Positions 51,751-62,880 of a stretch of DNA of 64,000 nt are shown piece after piece. Numbering within the stretch: position 1 is the first letter of the stretch; every line of letters starts with the position of its first letter. This DNA comes from Pleodorina starrii (Eukaryota; Chlorophyta; Chlorophyceae; Chlamydomonadales; Volvocaceae). The stretch is from positions 1-64,000 of the forward strand of contig BRXU01000015.1 of assembly GCA_030267565.1 (NCBI GenBank), written 5' to 3'. The position numbers and the translations under genes are program-made. A model generated the notes under the pieces. It was given only the letters and a program-made list of their open reading frames with translations. It searched no databases and had not been told where the DNA came from.

Positions 51751-52486
51751 CGCAATGCGTCCAAGCTGGGCTCATGGGTCGAGGCTGGGCTCATGGGTCG
51801 AAGCTAGGCCCATGGGTCGAGGTTGGGCCCATGGCGCAATGCGTCCAAGCTGGGCTCATGGGTCGAGGCTGGGCTCATGGGTCGAGGCTGGGCCCATGGG
51901 TCGAGGTTGGGCCCATGGCGCAATGCGTCCAAGCTGGGCTCATGGGTCGAGGCTGGGCTCATGGGTCGAGGCTGGGCCCATGGGTCGAGGCTGGGCCCAT
52001 GGGTCGAGGCTGGGCCCATGGGTCGAGACTGGGCCCATGGGTCGAGGCTGGGCCCATGGGTCGAGGTTGGGCCCATGGCGCAATGCGTCCAAGCTGGGCC
52101 AATGGGTCGAAGCTGGGCCCATGGGTCGAGGCTGGGCCCATGGGTCGAAGCTGGGCTCACGGGTCGAGGCTGGGCCCATGGGTCGAGGCTGGGCCCATGG
52201 GTCGAAGCTGGTCCCATGGGTCGAGGCTGGGCCCATGGGTCGAGGCTGGGCTCATGGGTCGAAGCAGGGCCCATGGGTCGAAACTGGGCCCATGGGTCGA
52301 GGCTGGGCCCATGGGTCGAGGTTGGGCCTATGGCGCAATGCGTCCAAGCTGGGCTCATGGGTCGAGGCTGGGCTCATGGGTCGAGGCTGGGCCCATGGGT
52401 CGAGGCTGGGCCCATGGGTCGAGACTGGGCCCATGGGTCGAGGCTGGGCCCATGGGTCGAGGTTGGGCCCATGGCGCAATGCGTCC
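51751..52486 (-). repeat. Cluster of GGCGCAATGCGTCC 27-bp units, spacing 84 + 19n
   Basis: The CGCAATGCGTCC insertion occurs at 51,751, 51,835, 51,919, 52,079, 52,334 and 52,475. Gaps are 84, 84, 160, 255 and 141 bp, equal to 84 plus 0, 0, 4, 9 and 3 monomers. The 84-bp unit is one 27-bp variant plus three 19-bp monomers, and each marker is preceded by a GAGGTTGGG unit. The pattern fits a basic 84-bp higher-order unit extended by insertion of ordinary monomers. Confidence 0.85.
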
Positions 52487-52993
52487 AAGCTGGGCCCATG
52501 GGTCGAAGCTGGGCCCATTGGTCGAGGCTGGGCCCATGAGTCGAAGCTGGGCTCACGGGTCGAGGCTGGGCCCATGGGTCGAGGCTGGGCCCATGGGTCG
52601 AAGCTGGTCCCATGGGTCGAAGCAGGTCCCATGGGTCGAGGCTAGGCCCATGGGTCGAGGCTAGGCCCATTGGTCGAGGCTGGGCCCATGGGTCGAGGCT
52701 GGGCCCATGGGTCGAGGCTGGGCTCATGGTTCGAGGCTGGGCCCATGGGTCGAGGCTGGGCCCATGGGTCGAGGCTGGGCCCATGGGTCGAGGCTGGGCC
52801 CATGGGTCGAGGCTGGGCCCATGGGTCGAGGCTGGGCCCATGGGTCGAGGCTGGGCCCATGGATCGAGGCTGGGCCCATGGGTCGAGGCTGGGCCCATGG
52901 GTCGAGGCTGGGCCCATGGGTCGAGGCTGGGCCCATGGGTCGAGGCTGGGCCCATGGGTCGAGGCTGGGCCCATGGGTCGAGGCTGGGCCCAT

Positions 52994-55510
52994 GGGACGA
53001 GACTAGGACCATGGGTCGAGGCTGGGCCCATGGGTCGAGGCTGGGCCCATGGGTCGAGACTGGGCCCATGGGTCGAGGCTGGGCCCATGGGTCGAGGCTG
53101 GGCCCATGGGTCGAAGCTGGACTCATGGGTCGAAGCTGGGCCCATGGGTCGAAGCTGGGCTCATGGGTCGAGGCTGGGCCCATGGGTCGAGGCTGGGCCC
53201 ATGGGTCGAAGCTGGGCCCATGGGTCGAGGCTGGGCCCATGGGTCGAAGCAGGTCCCATGGGTCGAGGCTAGGCCCATGGGTCGAGGCTAGGCCCATTGG
53301 TCGAGGCTGGGCCCATGGGTCGAGGCTGGGCCCATGGGTCGAGGCTGGGCCCATGGTTCGAGGCTGGGCCCATGGGTCGAGGCTGGGCCCATGGGTCGAG
53401 GCTGGGCCCATGGGTCGAGGCTGGGCCCATGGGTCGAGGCTGGGCCCATGGGTCGAGGCTGGGCCCATGGGTCGAGGCTGGGCCCATGGGTCGAGGCTGG
53501 GCCCATGGGTCGAGGCTGGGCCCATGGGTCGAGGCTGGGCCCATGGGACGAGACTAGGACCATGGGTCGAGGCTGGGCCCATGGGTCGAGGCTGGGCCCA
53601 TGGGTCGAGACTGGGCCCATGGGTCGAGGCTGGGCCCATGGGTCGAGGCTGGGCCCATGGGTCGAAGCTGGACTCATGGGTCGAAGCTGGGCCCATGGGT
53701 CGAAGCTGGGCTCATGGGTCGAGGCTGGGCTCATGGTTCGAGGCTGGGCCCATGGGTCGAGGCTGGGCCCATGGGTCGAGGCTGGGCCCATGGGTCGAGG
53801 CTGGGCCCATGGGTCGAGGCTGGGCCCATGGGTCGAGGCTGGGCCCATGGGTCGAGGCTGGGCCCATGGGTCGAGGCTGGGCCCATGGATCGAGGCTGGG
53901 CCCATGGGTCGAGGCTGGGCCCATCGGTCGGAGCTGGGCCCATGGGTCGAGGCTGGGCCCATGGGTCGAGGCTGGGCCCATGGGTCGAGGCTGGGCCCAT
54001 GGGACAAGACTAGGACCATGGGTCGAGGCTGGGCCCATGGGTCGAGGCTGGGCCCATGGGTCGAGACTGGGCCCATGGGTCGAGGCTGGGCCCATGGGTC
54101 GAGGCTGGGCCCATGGGTCGAAGCTCGACTCATGGGTCGAAGCTGGGCCCATGGGTCGAGGCTGGGCCCATGGGTCGAGGCTGGGCTCATGGTTCGAGGC
54201 TGGGCCCATGGGTCGAGGCTGGGCCCATGGGTCGAGGCTGGGCCCATGGGTCGAGGCTGGGCCCATGGGTCGAGGCTGGGCCCATGGGTCGAGGCTGGGC
54301 CCATGGATCGAGGCTGGGCCCATGGGTCGAGGCTGGGCCCATGGGTCGAGGCTGGGCCCATGGGTCGAGGCTGGGCCCATGGGTCGAGGCTGGGCCCATG
54401 GGTCGAGGCTGGGCCCATGGGTCGAGGCTGGGCCCATGGGACGAGACTAGGACCATGGGTCGAGGCTGGGCCCATGGGTCGAGGCTGGGCCCATGGGTCG
54501 AGACTGGGCCCATGGGTCGAGGCTGGGCCCATGGGTCGAGGCTGGGCCCATGGGTCGAAGCTGGACTCATGGGTCGAAGCTGGGCCCATGGGTCGAAGCT
54601 GGGCTCATGGGTCGAGGCTGGGCCCATGGGTCGAGGCTGGGCCCATGGGTCGAAGCTGGGCCCATGGGTCGAGGCTGGGCCCATGGGTCGAAGCAGGTCC
54701 CATGGGTCGAGGCTAGGCCCATGGGTCGAGGCTAGGCCCATTGGTAGAGGCTGGGCCCATGGGTCGAGGCTGGGCCCATGGGTCGAGGCTGGGCTCATGG
54801 TTCGAGGCTGGGCCCATGGGTCGAGGCTGGGCCCATGGGTCGAGGCTGGGCCCATGGGTCGAGGCTGGGCCCATGGGTCGAGGCTGGGCCCATGGGTCGA
54901 GGCTGGGCCCATGGATCGAGGCTGGGCCCATGGGTCGAGGCTGGGCCCATGGGTCGAGGCTGGGCCCATGGGTCGAGGCTGGGCCCATGGGTCGAGGCTG
55001 GGCCCATGGGTCGAGGCTGGGCCCATGGGTCGAGGCTGGGCCCATGGGACGAGACTAGGACCATGGGTCGAGGCTGGGCCCATGGGTCGAGGCTGGGCCC
55101 ATGGGTCGAGACTGGGCCCATGGGTCGAGGCTGGGCCCATGGGTCGAGGCTGGGCCCATGGGTCGAAGCTGGACTCATGGGTCGAAGCTGGGCCCATGGG
55201 TCGAAGCTGGGCTCATGGGTCGAGGCTGGGCTCATGGTTCGAGGCTGGGCCCATGGGTCGAGGCTGGGCCCATGGGTCGAGGCTGGGCCCATGGGTCGAG
55301 GCTGGGCCCATGGGTCGAGGCTGGGCCCATGGGTCGAGGCTGGGCCCATGGGTCGAGGCTGGGCCCATGGATCGAGGCTGGGCCCATGGGTCGAGGCTGG
55401 GCCCATCGGTCGGAGCTGGGCCCATGGGTCGAGGCTGGGCCCATGGGTCGAGGCTGGGCCCATGGGTCGAGGCTGGGCCCATGGGACGAGACTAGGACCA
55501 TGGGTCGAGG
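52994..55510 (-). repeat. Array of GGGACGAGACTAGGACC marker units in exact 19-bp register
   Basis: The marker starts at 52,994, 53,545, 54,001 (GGGACAAGAC form), 54,438, 55,046 and 55,483. Successive gaps are 551, 456, 437, 608 and 437 bp, that is 29, 24, 23, 32 and 23 monomers exactly. No 27-bp unit or CCTAGG dimer occurs between 52,500 and 55,700, unlike the flanks. Confidence 0.88.
53049..54740 (-). repeat. 1,444-bp (76 x 19) near-tandem repeat
   Basis: Sequence from 53,049 to about 53,291 recurs at 54,493-54,735, an offset of exactly 76 monomers. Both carry the GGACTCAT unit, two GAAGC units, GAAGCAGGTCCC and two GAGGCTAGGCCC units in the same order. No length variant lies between, so the register is unbroken. 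Confidence 0.8.
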
Positions 55511-55531
55511 CTGGGCCCATGGGTCGAGGCT

Positions 55532-57140
55532 GGGCCCATGGGTCGAGACTGGGCCCATGGGTCGAGGCTGGGCCCATGGGTCGAGGCTGGGCCCATGGGT
55601 CGAAGCTCGACTCATGGGTCGAAGCTGGGCCCATGGGTCGAGGCTGGGCACATGGGTCGAAGCTGGGCTCATGGGTCGAAGCTGGGCCCATGGGTCGAGA
55701 CTGGGCCCATGGGTCGAGGCTGGGCCCATGGGTCGAAGCTGGGCTCATGGGTCGAAGCTGGCCCAAAGGCCTAGGCTGGGCCCATGGGTCGAAGCTGGGC
55801 TCATGGGTCGAGGCTGGGCCCATGGGTCGAGGCTGGGCCCATGGGTCGAGGCTGGGCCCATGGGTCGAGGCTGGGCCCATGGCGCATTGGGTCGAGGCTG
55901 GGCCCATGGGTCGAGACTGGGCCCATGGGTCGAGGCTGGGCCCATGGGTCGAAGCTGGGCTTATGGGTTGAAGCTAGGCCCATGGGTCGAGGCTGGGCCC
56001 ATGGGTCGAAGCTGGGCTCATGGGTCGAGGCTGGGCTCATGGGTCGAGGCTGGGCCCATGGGTCGAGGCTGGGCCCATGGGTCGAAGCTGGGCTCATGGG
56101 TCGAAGCTGGCCCAAAGGCCTAGGCTGGGCCCATGGGTCGAAGCTGGGCTCATGGGTCGAGGCTGGGCCCATGGGTCGAGGCTGGGCCCATGGGTCGAGG
56201 CTGGGCCCATGGGTCGAGGCTGGGCCCATGGCGCATTGGGTCGAGGCTGGGCCCATGGGTCGAGACTGGGCCCATGGGTCGAGGCTGGGCCCATGGGTCG
56301 AAGCTGGGCTTATGGGTTGAAGCTAGGCCCATGGGTCGAGGCTGGGCCCATGGGTCGAAGCTGGGCTCATGGGTCGAGGCTGGGCCCATGGGCTGAGGCT
56401 GGGCTCATGGGTCGAAGCTGGGCCCATGGGTCCAGGCTGGGCTCATGGGTCGAAGCTGGGCCCATGGGTCGAGACTGGGCCCATGGGTCGAGGCTGGGCC
56501 CATGGGTCGAGACTGGGCCCATGGGTCGAAGCTGGGCTCATGGGTCGAGGCTGGGCCCATGGGTCGAGACTGGGCCCATGGGTCGAGGCTGGGCCCATGG
56601 GTCGAAGCTGGGCTCATGGGTCGAAGCTGGCCCAAAGGCCTAGGCTGGGCCCATGGGTCGAAACTGGGTTCATGGGTCGAAGCTGGGCTCATGGGTCGAG
56701 ACTGGGCCCATGGGTCGAGGCTGGGCCCATGGGACGAGACTAGGACCATGGGTCGAGGCTGGGCCCATGGGTCGAGGCTGGGCCCATGGGTCGAGACTGG
56801 GCCCATGGGTCGAGGCTGGGCCCATGGGTCGAGGCTGGGCCCATTGGTCAAAGCTGGACTCATGGGTCGAAGCTGGGCCCATGGGTCGAGGCTGGGCCCA
56901 TGGGTCGAAGCTGGTCCCATGGGTCGAGGCTGGGCCCATGGGTCGAGGCTGGGCTCATGGGTCGAAGCAGGGCCCATGGGTCGAAACTGGGCCCATGGGT
57001 CGAGGCTGGGCCCATGGGTCGAGGTTGGGCCTATGGCGCAATGCGTCCAAGCTGGGCTCATGGGTCGAGGCTGGGCTCATGGGTCGAGGCTGGGCCCATG
57101 GGTCGAGGCTGGGCCCATGGGTCGAGGCTGGGCCCATGGG
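55532..57140 (-). repeat. Higher-order duplication, copy B1 (offset 4,407 bp)
   Basis: About 1.6 kb recurs at 59,939-61,547 with no difference that I can find. It contains three dimers (55,760; 56,109; 56,629) and three 27-bp units (55,882; 56,231; 57,034) at identical relative positions. The left limit is set by GAGGCTGGG here against GAAGCTGGG in the other copy just upstream; the right limit by GAGACTGGG against GAGCCTGGG. Confidence 0.9.
55760..56457 (-). repeat. Tandem 349-bp higher-order unit, two copies
   Basis: The dimer at 55,760 and again at 56,109 is followed at the same distances by a GGCGCATTGGG unit (55,882 and 56,231) and a CTTATGGGTTGAAGCTAGG unit (about 55,960 and 56,310). 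The 349 bp equal 18 monomers plus 8 minus 1. The second copy is followed by different units after about 56,380. The same pair recurs at 60,167 and 60,516 inside copy B2, and a related pair with a 236-bp step lies at 49,275-49,740. Confidence 0.85.
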
Positions 57141-59938
57141 TCGAGACTGGGCCCATGGGTCGAGGCTGGGCCCATGGGTCGAGGTTGGGCCCATGGCGCA
57201 ATGCGTCCAAGCTGGGCCCATGGGTCGAAGCTGGGCCCATTGGTCGAGGCTGGGCCCATGGGTCGAAGCTGGGCTCACGGGTCGAGGCTGGGCCCATGGG
57301 TCGAGGCTGGGCCCATGGATCGAGGCTGGGCCCATGGGTCGAAGCTGGGCTCATGGGTCGAGGCTGGGCCCATGGGTCGAGGCTTGGCCCATTGGTCGAG
57401 GCTGGGCCCATGGGTCGAGGCTGGGCCCATGGGTCGAGGCTGGGCTCATGGTTCGAGGCTGGGCCCATGGGTCGAGGCTGGGCCCATGGGTCGAGGCTGG
57501 GCCCATGGGTCGAGGCTGGGCCCATGGGTCGAGGCTGGGCCCATGGGTCGAGGCTGGCCTCAGGGGTCGAGGCTGGGCCCATGGATCGAGGCTGGGCCCA
57601 TGGGTCGAGCCTGGGCCCATTGGTCGAGGCTGGGCTCATGGGTCGAGGCTGGGCCCATGGGTCGAGGCTGGGCCCATGGGTCGAAGCTGGGCTCATGGGT
57701 CGAAGCTGGCCCAATGGCCTAGGCTGGGCCCATGGGTCGAAGCTGGGCTCATGGGTCGAGGCTGGGCCCATGGGTCGAGGCTGGGCCCATGGGTCGAGGC
57801 TGGGCCCATGGGTCGAGGCTGGGCCCATGGGTCGAGGCTGGGCCCATGGGTCGAGGCTGGGCTCATGGGTCGAGGCTGGGCCCATGGGTCGAGGCTGGGC
57901 CCATGGGTCGAAGCTGGGCTCATGGGTCGAAGCTGGCCCAAAGGCCTAGGCTGGGCCCATGGGTCGAAGCTGGGCTCATGGGTCGAGGCTGGGCCCATGG
58001 GTCGAGGCTGGGCCCATGGGTCGAGGCTGGGCCCATGGGTCGAGGCTTGGCCCATGGGCTGGGCATGGGTCGAGGCTGGGGCCCATGGGTCGAGACTGGG
58101 CCCATGGGTCGAGGCTGGGCCCATGGGTCGAAGCTGGGCTTATGGGTTGAAGCTAGGCCCATGGGTCGAGGCTGGGCCCATGGGTCGAAGCTGGGCTCAT
58201 GGGTCGAGACTGGGCCATGGGCTGAGCTGGGCCATGGGTCGAAGGCTGGGCCCATGGGTCGAGGCTGGGCCATGGGTCGAGCTGGGCCATGGGTCCAGGC
58301 TGGGCTCATGGGTCGAAGCTGGGCCCATGGGTCGAGACTGGGCCCATGGGTCGAGGCTGGGCCCATGGGTCGAGACTGGGCCCATGGGTCGAGGCTGGGC
58401 CCATGGGTCGAAGCTGGGCTCATGGGTCGAAGCTGGCCCAAAGGCCTAGGCTGGGCCCATGGGTCGAAACTGGGTTCATGGGTCGAAGCTGGGCTCATGG
58501 GTCGAGACTGGGCCCATGGGTCGAGGCTGGGCCCATGGGACGAGACTAGGACCATGGGTCGAGGCTGGGCCCATGGGTCGAGGCTGGGCCCATGGGTCGA
58601 GACTGGGCCCATGGGTCGAGGCTGGGCCCATGGGTCGAGGCTGGGCCCATTAGTCAAAGCTGGACTCATGGGTCGAAGCTGGGCCCATGGGTCGAGGCTG
58701 GGCCCATGGGTCGAAGCTGGTCCCATGGGTCGAAGCTGGGCCCATGGGTCGAAGCTGGTCCCATGGGTCGAGGCTAGGCCCATGGGTCGAGGCTAGGCCC
58801 ATTGGTCGAGGCTGGGCCCATGGGTCGAGGCTGGGCCCATGGGTCGAGGCTGGGCCCATGGGTCGAGGCTGGGCTCATGGTTCGAGGCTGGGCCCATGGG
58901 TCGAGGCTGGGCCCATGGGTCGAGGCTGGGCCCATGGGTCGAGGCTGGGCCCATGGGTCGAGGCTGGGCCCATGGGTCGAGGCTGGGCCCATGGCGCATT
59001 GGGTCGAGGCTGGGCCCATGGGTCGAGACTGGGCCCATGGGTCGAGGCTGGGCCCATGGGTCGAAGCTGGGCTTATGGGTTGAAGCTAGGCCCATGGGTC
59101 GAGGCTGGGCCCATGGGACGAGACTAGGACCATGGGTCGAGGCTGGGCCCATGGGTCGAGGCTGGGCCCATGGGTCGAGACTGGGCCCATGGGTCGAGGC
59201 TGGGCCCATGGGTCGAGGCTGGGCCCATGGGTCGAAGCTGGACTCATGGGTCGAAGCTGGGCCCATGGGTCGAGGCTGGGCCCATGGGTCGAAGCTGGGC
59301 TCATGGGTCGAGGCTGGGCTCATGGTTCGAGGCTGGGCCCATGGGTCGAGGCTGGGCCCATGGGTCGAGGCTGGGCCCATGGGTCGAGGCTGGGCCCATG
59401 GGTCGAGGCTGGGCCCATGGGTCGAGGCTGGGCCCATGGGTCGAGGCTGGGCCCATGGATCGAGGCTGGGCCCATGGGTCGAGGCTGGGCCCATCGGTCG
59501 GAGCTGGGCCCATGGGTCGAGGCTGGGCACATGGGTCGAAGCTGGGCTCATGGGTCGAAGCTGGGCCCATGGGTCGAGACTGGGCCCATGGGTCGAGGCT
59601 GGGCCCATGGGTCGAAGCTGGGCTCATGGGTCGAAGCTGGCCCAAAGGCCTAGGCTGGGCCCATGGGTCGAAGCTGGGCTCATGGGTCGAGGCTGGGCCC
59701 ATGGGTCGAGGCTGGGCCCATGGGTCGAGGCTGGGCCCATGGGTCGAGGCTGGGCCCATGGCGCATTGGGTCGAGGCTGGGCCCATGGGTCGAGGCTGGG
59801 CCCATGGGTCGAGGCTGGGCCCATGGGTCGAGGCTGGGCCCATGGGTCGAGACTGGGCCCATGGGTCGAGGCTGGGCCCATGGGTCGAGGTTGGGCCCAT
59901 GGCGCAATGCGTCCAAGCTGGGCCCATGGGTCGAAGCT

Positions 59939-61547
59939 GGGCCCATGGGTCGAGACTGGGCCCATGGGTCGAGGCTGGGCCCATGGGTCGAGGCTGGGCC
60001 CATGGGTCGAAGCTCGACTCATGGGTCGAAGCTGGGCCCATGGGTCGAGGCTGGGCACATGGGTCGAAGCTGGGCTCATGGGTCGAAGCTGGGCCCATGG
60101 GTCGAGACTGGGCCCATGGGTCGAGGCTGGGCCCATGGGTCGAAGCTGGGCTCATGGGTCGAAGCTGGCCCAAAGGCCTAGGCTGGGCCCATGGGTCGAA
60201 GCTGGGCTCATGGGTCGAGGCTGGGCCCATGGGTCGAGGCTGGGCCCATGGGTCGAGGCTGGGCCCATGGGTCGAGGCTGGGCCCATGGCGCATTGGGTC
60301 GAGGCTGGGCCCATGGGTCGAGACTGGGCCCATGGGTCGAGGCTGGGCCCATGGGTCGAAGCTGGGCTTATGGGTTGAAGCTAGGCCCATGGGTCGAGGC
60401 TGGGCCCATGGGTCGAAGCTGGGCTCATGGGTCGAGGCTGGGCTCATGGGTCGAGGCTGGGCCCATGGGTCGAGGCTGGGCCCATGGGTCGAAGCTGGGC
60501 TCATGGGTCGAAGCTGGCCCAAAGGCCTAGGCTGGGCCCATGGGTCGAAGCTGGGCTCATGGGTCGAGGCTGGGCCCATGGGTCGAGGCTGGGCCCATGG
60601 GTCGAGGCTGGGCCCATGGGTCGAGGCTGGGCCCATGGCGCATTGGGTCGAGGCTGGGCCCATGGGTCGAGACTGGGCCCATGGGTCGAGGCTGGGCCCA
60701 TGGGTCGAAGCTGGGCTTATGGGTTGAAGCTAGGCCCATGGGTCGAGGCTGGGCCCATGGGTCGAAGCTGGGCTCATGGGTCGAGGCTGGGCCCATGGGC
60801 TGAGGCTGGGCTCATGGGTCGAAGCTGGGCCCATGGGTCCAGGCTGGGCTCATGGGTCGAAGCTGGGCCCATGGGTCGAGACTGGGCCCATGGGTCGAGG
60901 CTGGGCCCATGGGTCGAGACTGGGCCCATGGGTCGAAGCTGGGCTCATGGGTCGAGGCTGGGCCCATGGGTCGAGACTGGGCCCATGGGTCGAGGCTGGG
61001 CCCATGGGTCGAAGCTGGGCTCATGGGTCGAAGCTGGCCCAAAGGCCTAGGCTGGGCCCATGGGTCGAAACTGGGTTCATGGGTCGAAGCTGGGCTCATG
61101 GGTCGAGACTGGGCCCATGGGTCGAGGCTGGGCCCATGGGACGAGACTAGGACCATGGGTCGAGGCTGGGCCCATGGGTCGAGGCTGGGCCCATGGGTCG
61201 AGACTGGGCCCATGGGTCGAGGCTGGGCCCATGGGTCGAGGCTGGGCCCATTGGTCAAAGCTGGACTCATGGGTCGAAGCTGGGCCCATGGGTCGAGGCT
61301 GGGCCCATGGGTCGAAGCTGGTCCCATGGGTCGAGGCTGGGCCCATGGGTCGAGGCTGGGCTCATGGGTCGAAGCAGGGCCCATGGGTCGAAACTGGGCC
61401 CATGGGTCGAGGCTGGGCCCATGGGTCGAGGTTGGGCCTATGGCGCAATGCGTCCAAGCTGGGCTCATGGGTCGAGGCTGGGCTCATGGGTCGAGGCTGG
61501 GCCCATGGGTCGAGGCTGGGCCCATGGGTCGAGGCTGGGCCCATGGG
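59939..61547 (-). repeat. Higher-order duplication, copy B2
   Basis: Second copy of 55,532-57,140. All marker coordinates are shifted by exactly 4,407. The near-identity over 1.6 kb indicates very recent amplification or gene conversion, or an assembly collapse or duplication. Confidence 0.9.
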
Positions 61548-61603
61548 TCGAGCCTGGGCCCATGGGTCGAGGCTGGGCCCATGGGTCGAGGTTGGGCCCA
61601 TGG

Positions 61604-62880
61604 CGCAATGCGTCCAAGCTGGCCAATGGGTCGAAGCTGGGCCCATTGGTCGACGCTGGGCCCATGGGTCGAATCTGGGCCCACGGGTCGAGGCTGGGCC
61701 CATGGGTCGAGGCTGGCCCATGGGTCGAAGCTGGGCCCATGGGTCCAGGCTGGGCTCATGGTCGAAGCTGGGCCCATGGGTCGAGACTGGGCCCATGGGT
61801 CGAGCTGGGGCCCATGGGTCGAGACTGGGCCCATGGTCGAGGCTGGGCCCATGGGTCGAAGCTGGGCTCATGGGTCGAAGCTGGCCCAAAGGCCTAGGCT
61901 GGGCCCATGGGTCGAAACTGGGTTCATGGGTCGAAGCTGGGCTCATGGGTCGAGACTGGCCCAGTGGGGTCGAGGCTGGGCCCATGGGACGAGACTAGGA
62001 CCATGGGTCGAGGCTGGGCCCATGGGTCGAGGCTGGGCCCATGGGTCGAGACTGGGCCCATGGGTCGAGGCTGGGCCCATGGGTCGAGGCTGGGCCCATT
62101 AGTCAAAGCTGGACTCATGGGTCGAAGCTGGGGCCCATGGGTCGAGGCTGGGCCCATGGGCCCAGCTCGACCATGGGACCAGCTTCGACCCATGGGCCCA
62201 GCTTCGACCCATGGGCCCAGCTTCGACCCATGAGTCCAGCTTCGACCCATGGGCCCAGCCTCGACCCATGGGCCCAGCCTCGACCCATGGGCCCAGTCTC
62301 GACCCATGGGCCCAGCCTCGACCCATGGGCCCAGCCTCGACCCATGGTCCTAGTCTCGTCCCATGGGCCCAGCCTGGACCCATGGGCCCAGCTTCGACCC
62401 ATGAGCCCAGCTCGACCCATGACCCAGCTTCGACCCATGGGCCCAGCCTCGACCCATGGGCCAGCCTCGACCCATGGGCCCAGCCTCGACCATGGCCCAG
62501 CTTCGACCCATGGGCCCAGCCTCGACCCATGGGCCCAGCCTCGACCCATGGGCCCAGCCTCGACCCATGGGCCCAGCATCGACCCATGGGCCCAGCCTCG
62601 ACCCATGGGCCCAGCCTCGACCCATGAGCCCAGCCTCGACCCATGGGCCCAGCCTCGACCCATGGGCCCAGCCTCGACCCATGGGCCCAGCGTCGACCCA
62701 TGGGCCAGCCTCGACCCATGGGCCCAGCTCGACCCATGTGCCCAGCTTCGACCCATGGGCCCAGCCTCGACCCATGGGCCTAGCTTCAACCCATAAGCCC
62801 AGCTTCGACCCATGGGCCCAGCCTCGACCCATGGGCCCAGTCTCGACCCATGGGCCCAGCCTCGACCCAATGCGCCATGG
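61604..62880. repeat. Imperfect inverted repeat around the 62,156 switch
   Basis: Reading outward from CATG 62,155, both arms show the same order of rare markers: GAGTCC, AGTCTCG, the GGTCCTAGTCTCGTCC unit (about 61,987 and 62,343), CAGCCTGGACC (about 61,745 and 62,372), GGGCCAGCCTCG (about 61,712 and 62,459), CAGCGTCGACC (about 61,652 and 62,690) and a GCGCC insertion unit (about 61,604 and 62,872). Spacings differ and the left arm also holds a CCTAGG dimer at 61,883, so the arms are related but rearranged. Order was compared by eye; the same markers are common elsewhere, so partial coincidence is possible. Confidence 0.55.
62149..62166. other. Minus-to-plus orientation switch at GGGCCCATGGGCCC palindrome
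   Basis: The sequence passes from CGAGGCTGGGCCCATGGG into CCCATGGGCCCAGCTCGA with no extra base, centred on CATG 62,155-62,158. The core is a perfect 14-bp palindrome and the dyad extends outward with one missing base in the right arm (AGCTCG for AGCCTCG). Confidence 0.9.

Larger units (their letters stand above)
47002..62156 (-). repeat. Satellite segment IV, minus orientation, homogeneous with higher-order structure
   Basis: After a ragged start (to about 47,560) this is the most regular part of the window. Distances between identical markers are multiples of 19 once the 27-bp variant (plus 8) and the CCTAGG dimer (minus 1) are counted. It holds several near-identical duplications with offsets of 349, 1,444, 2,206 and 4,407 bp, listed separately. 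Small irregular patches occur at about 58,040-58,300 and 61,600-62,156. No gene is seen. Confidence 0.96.
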
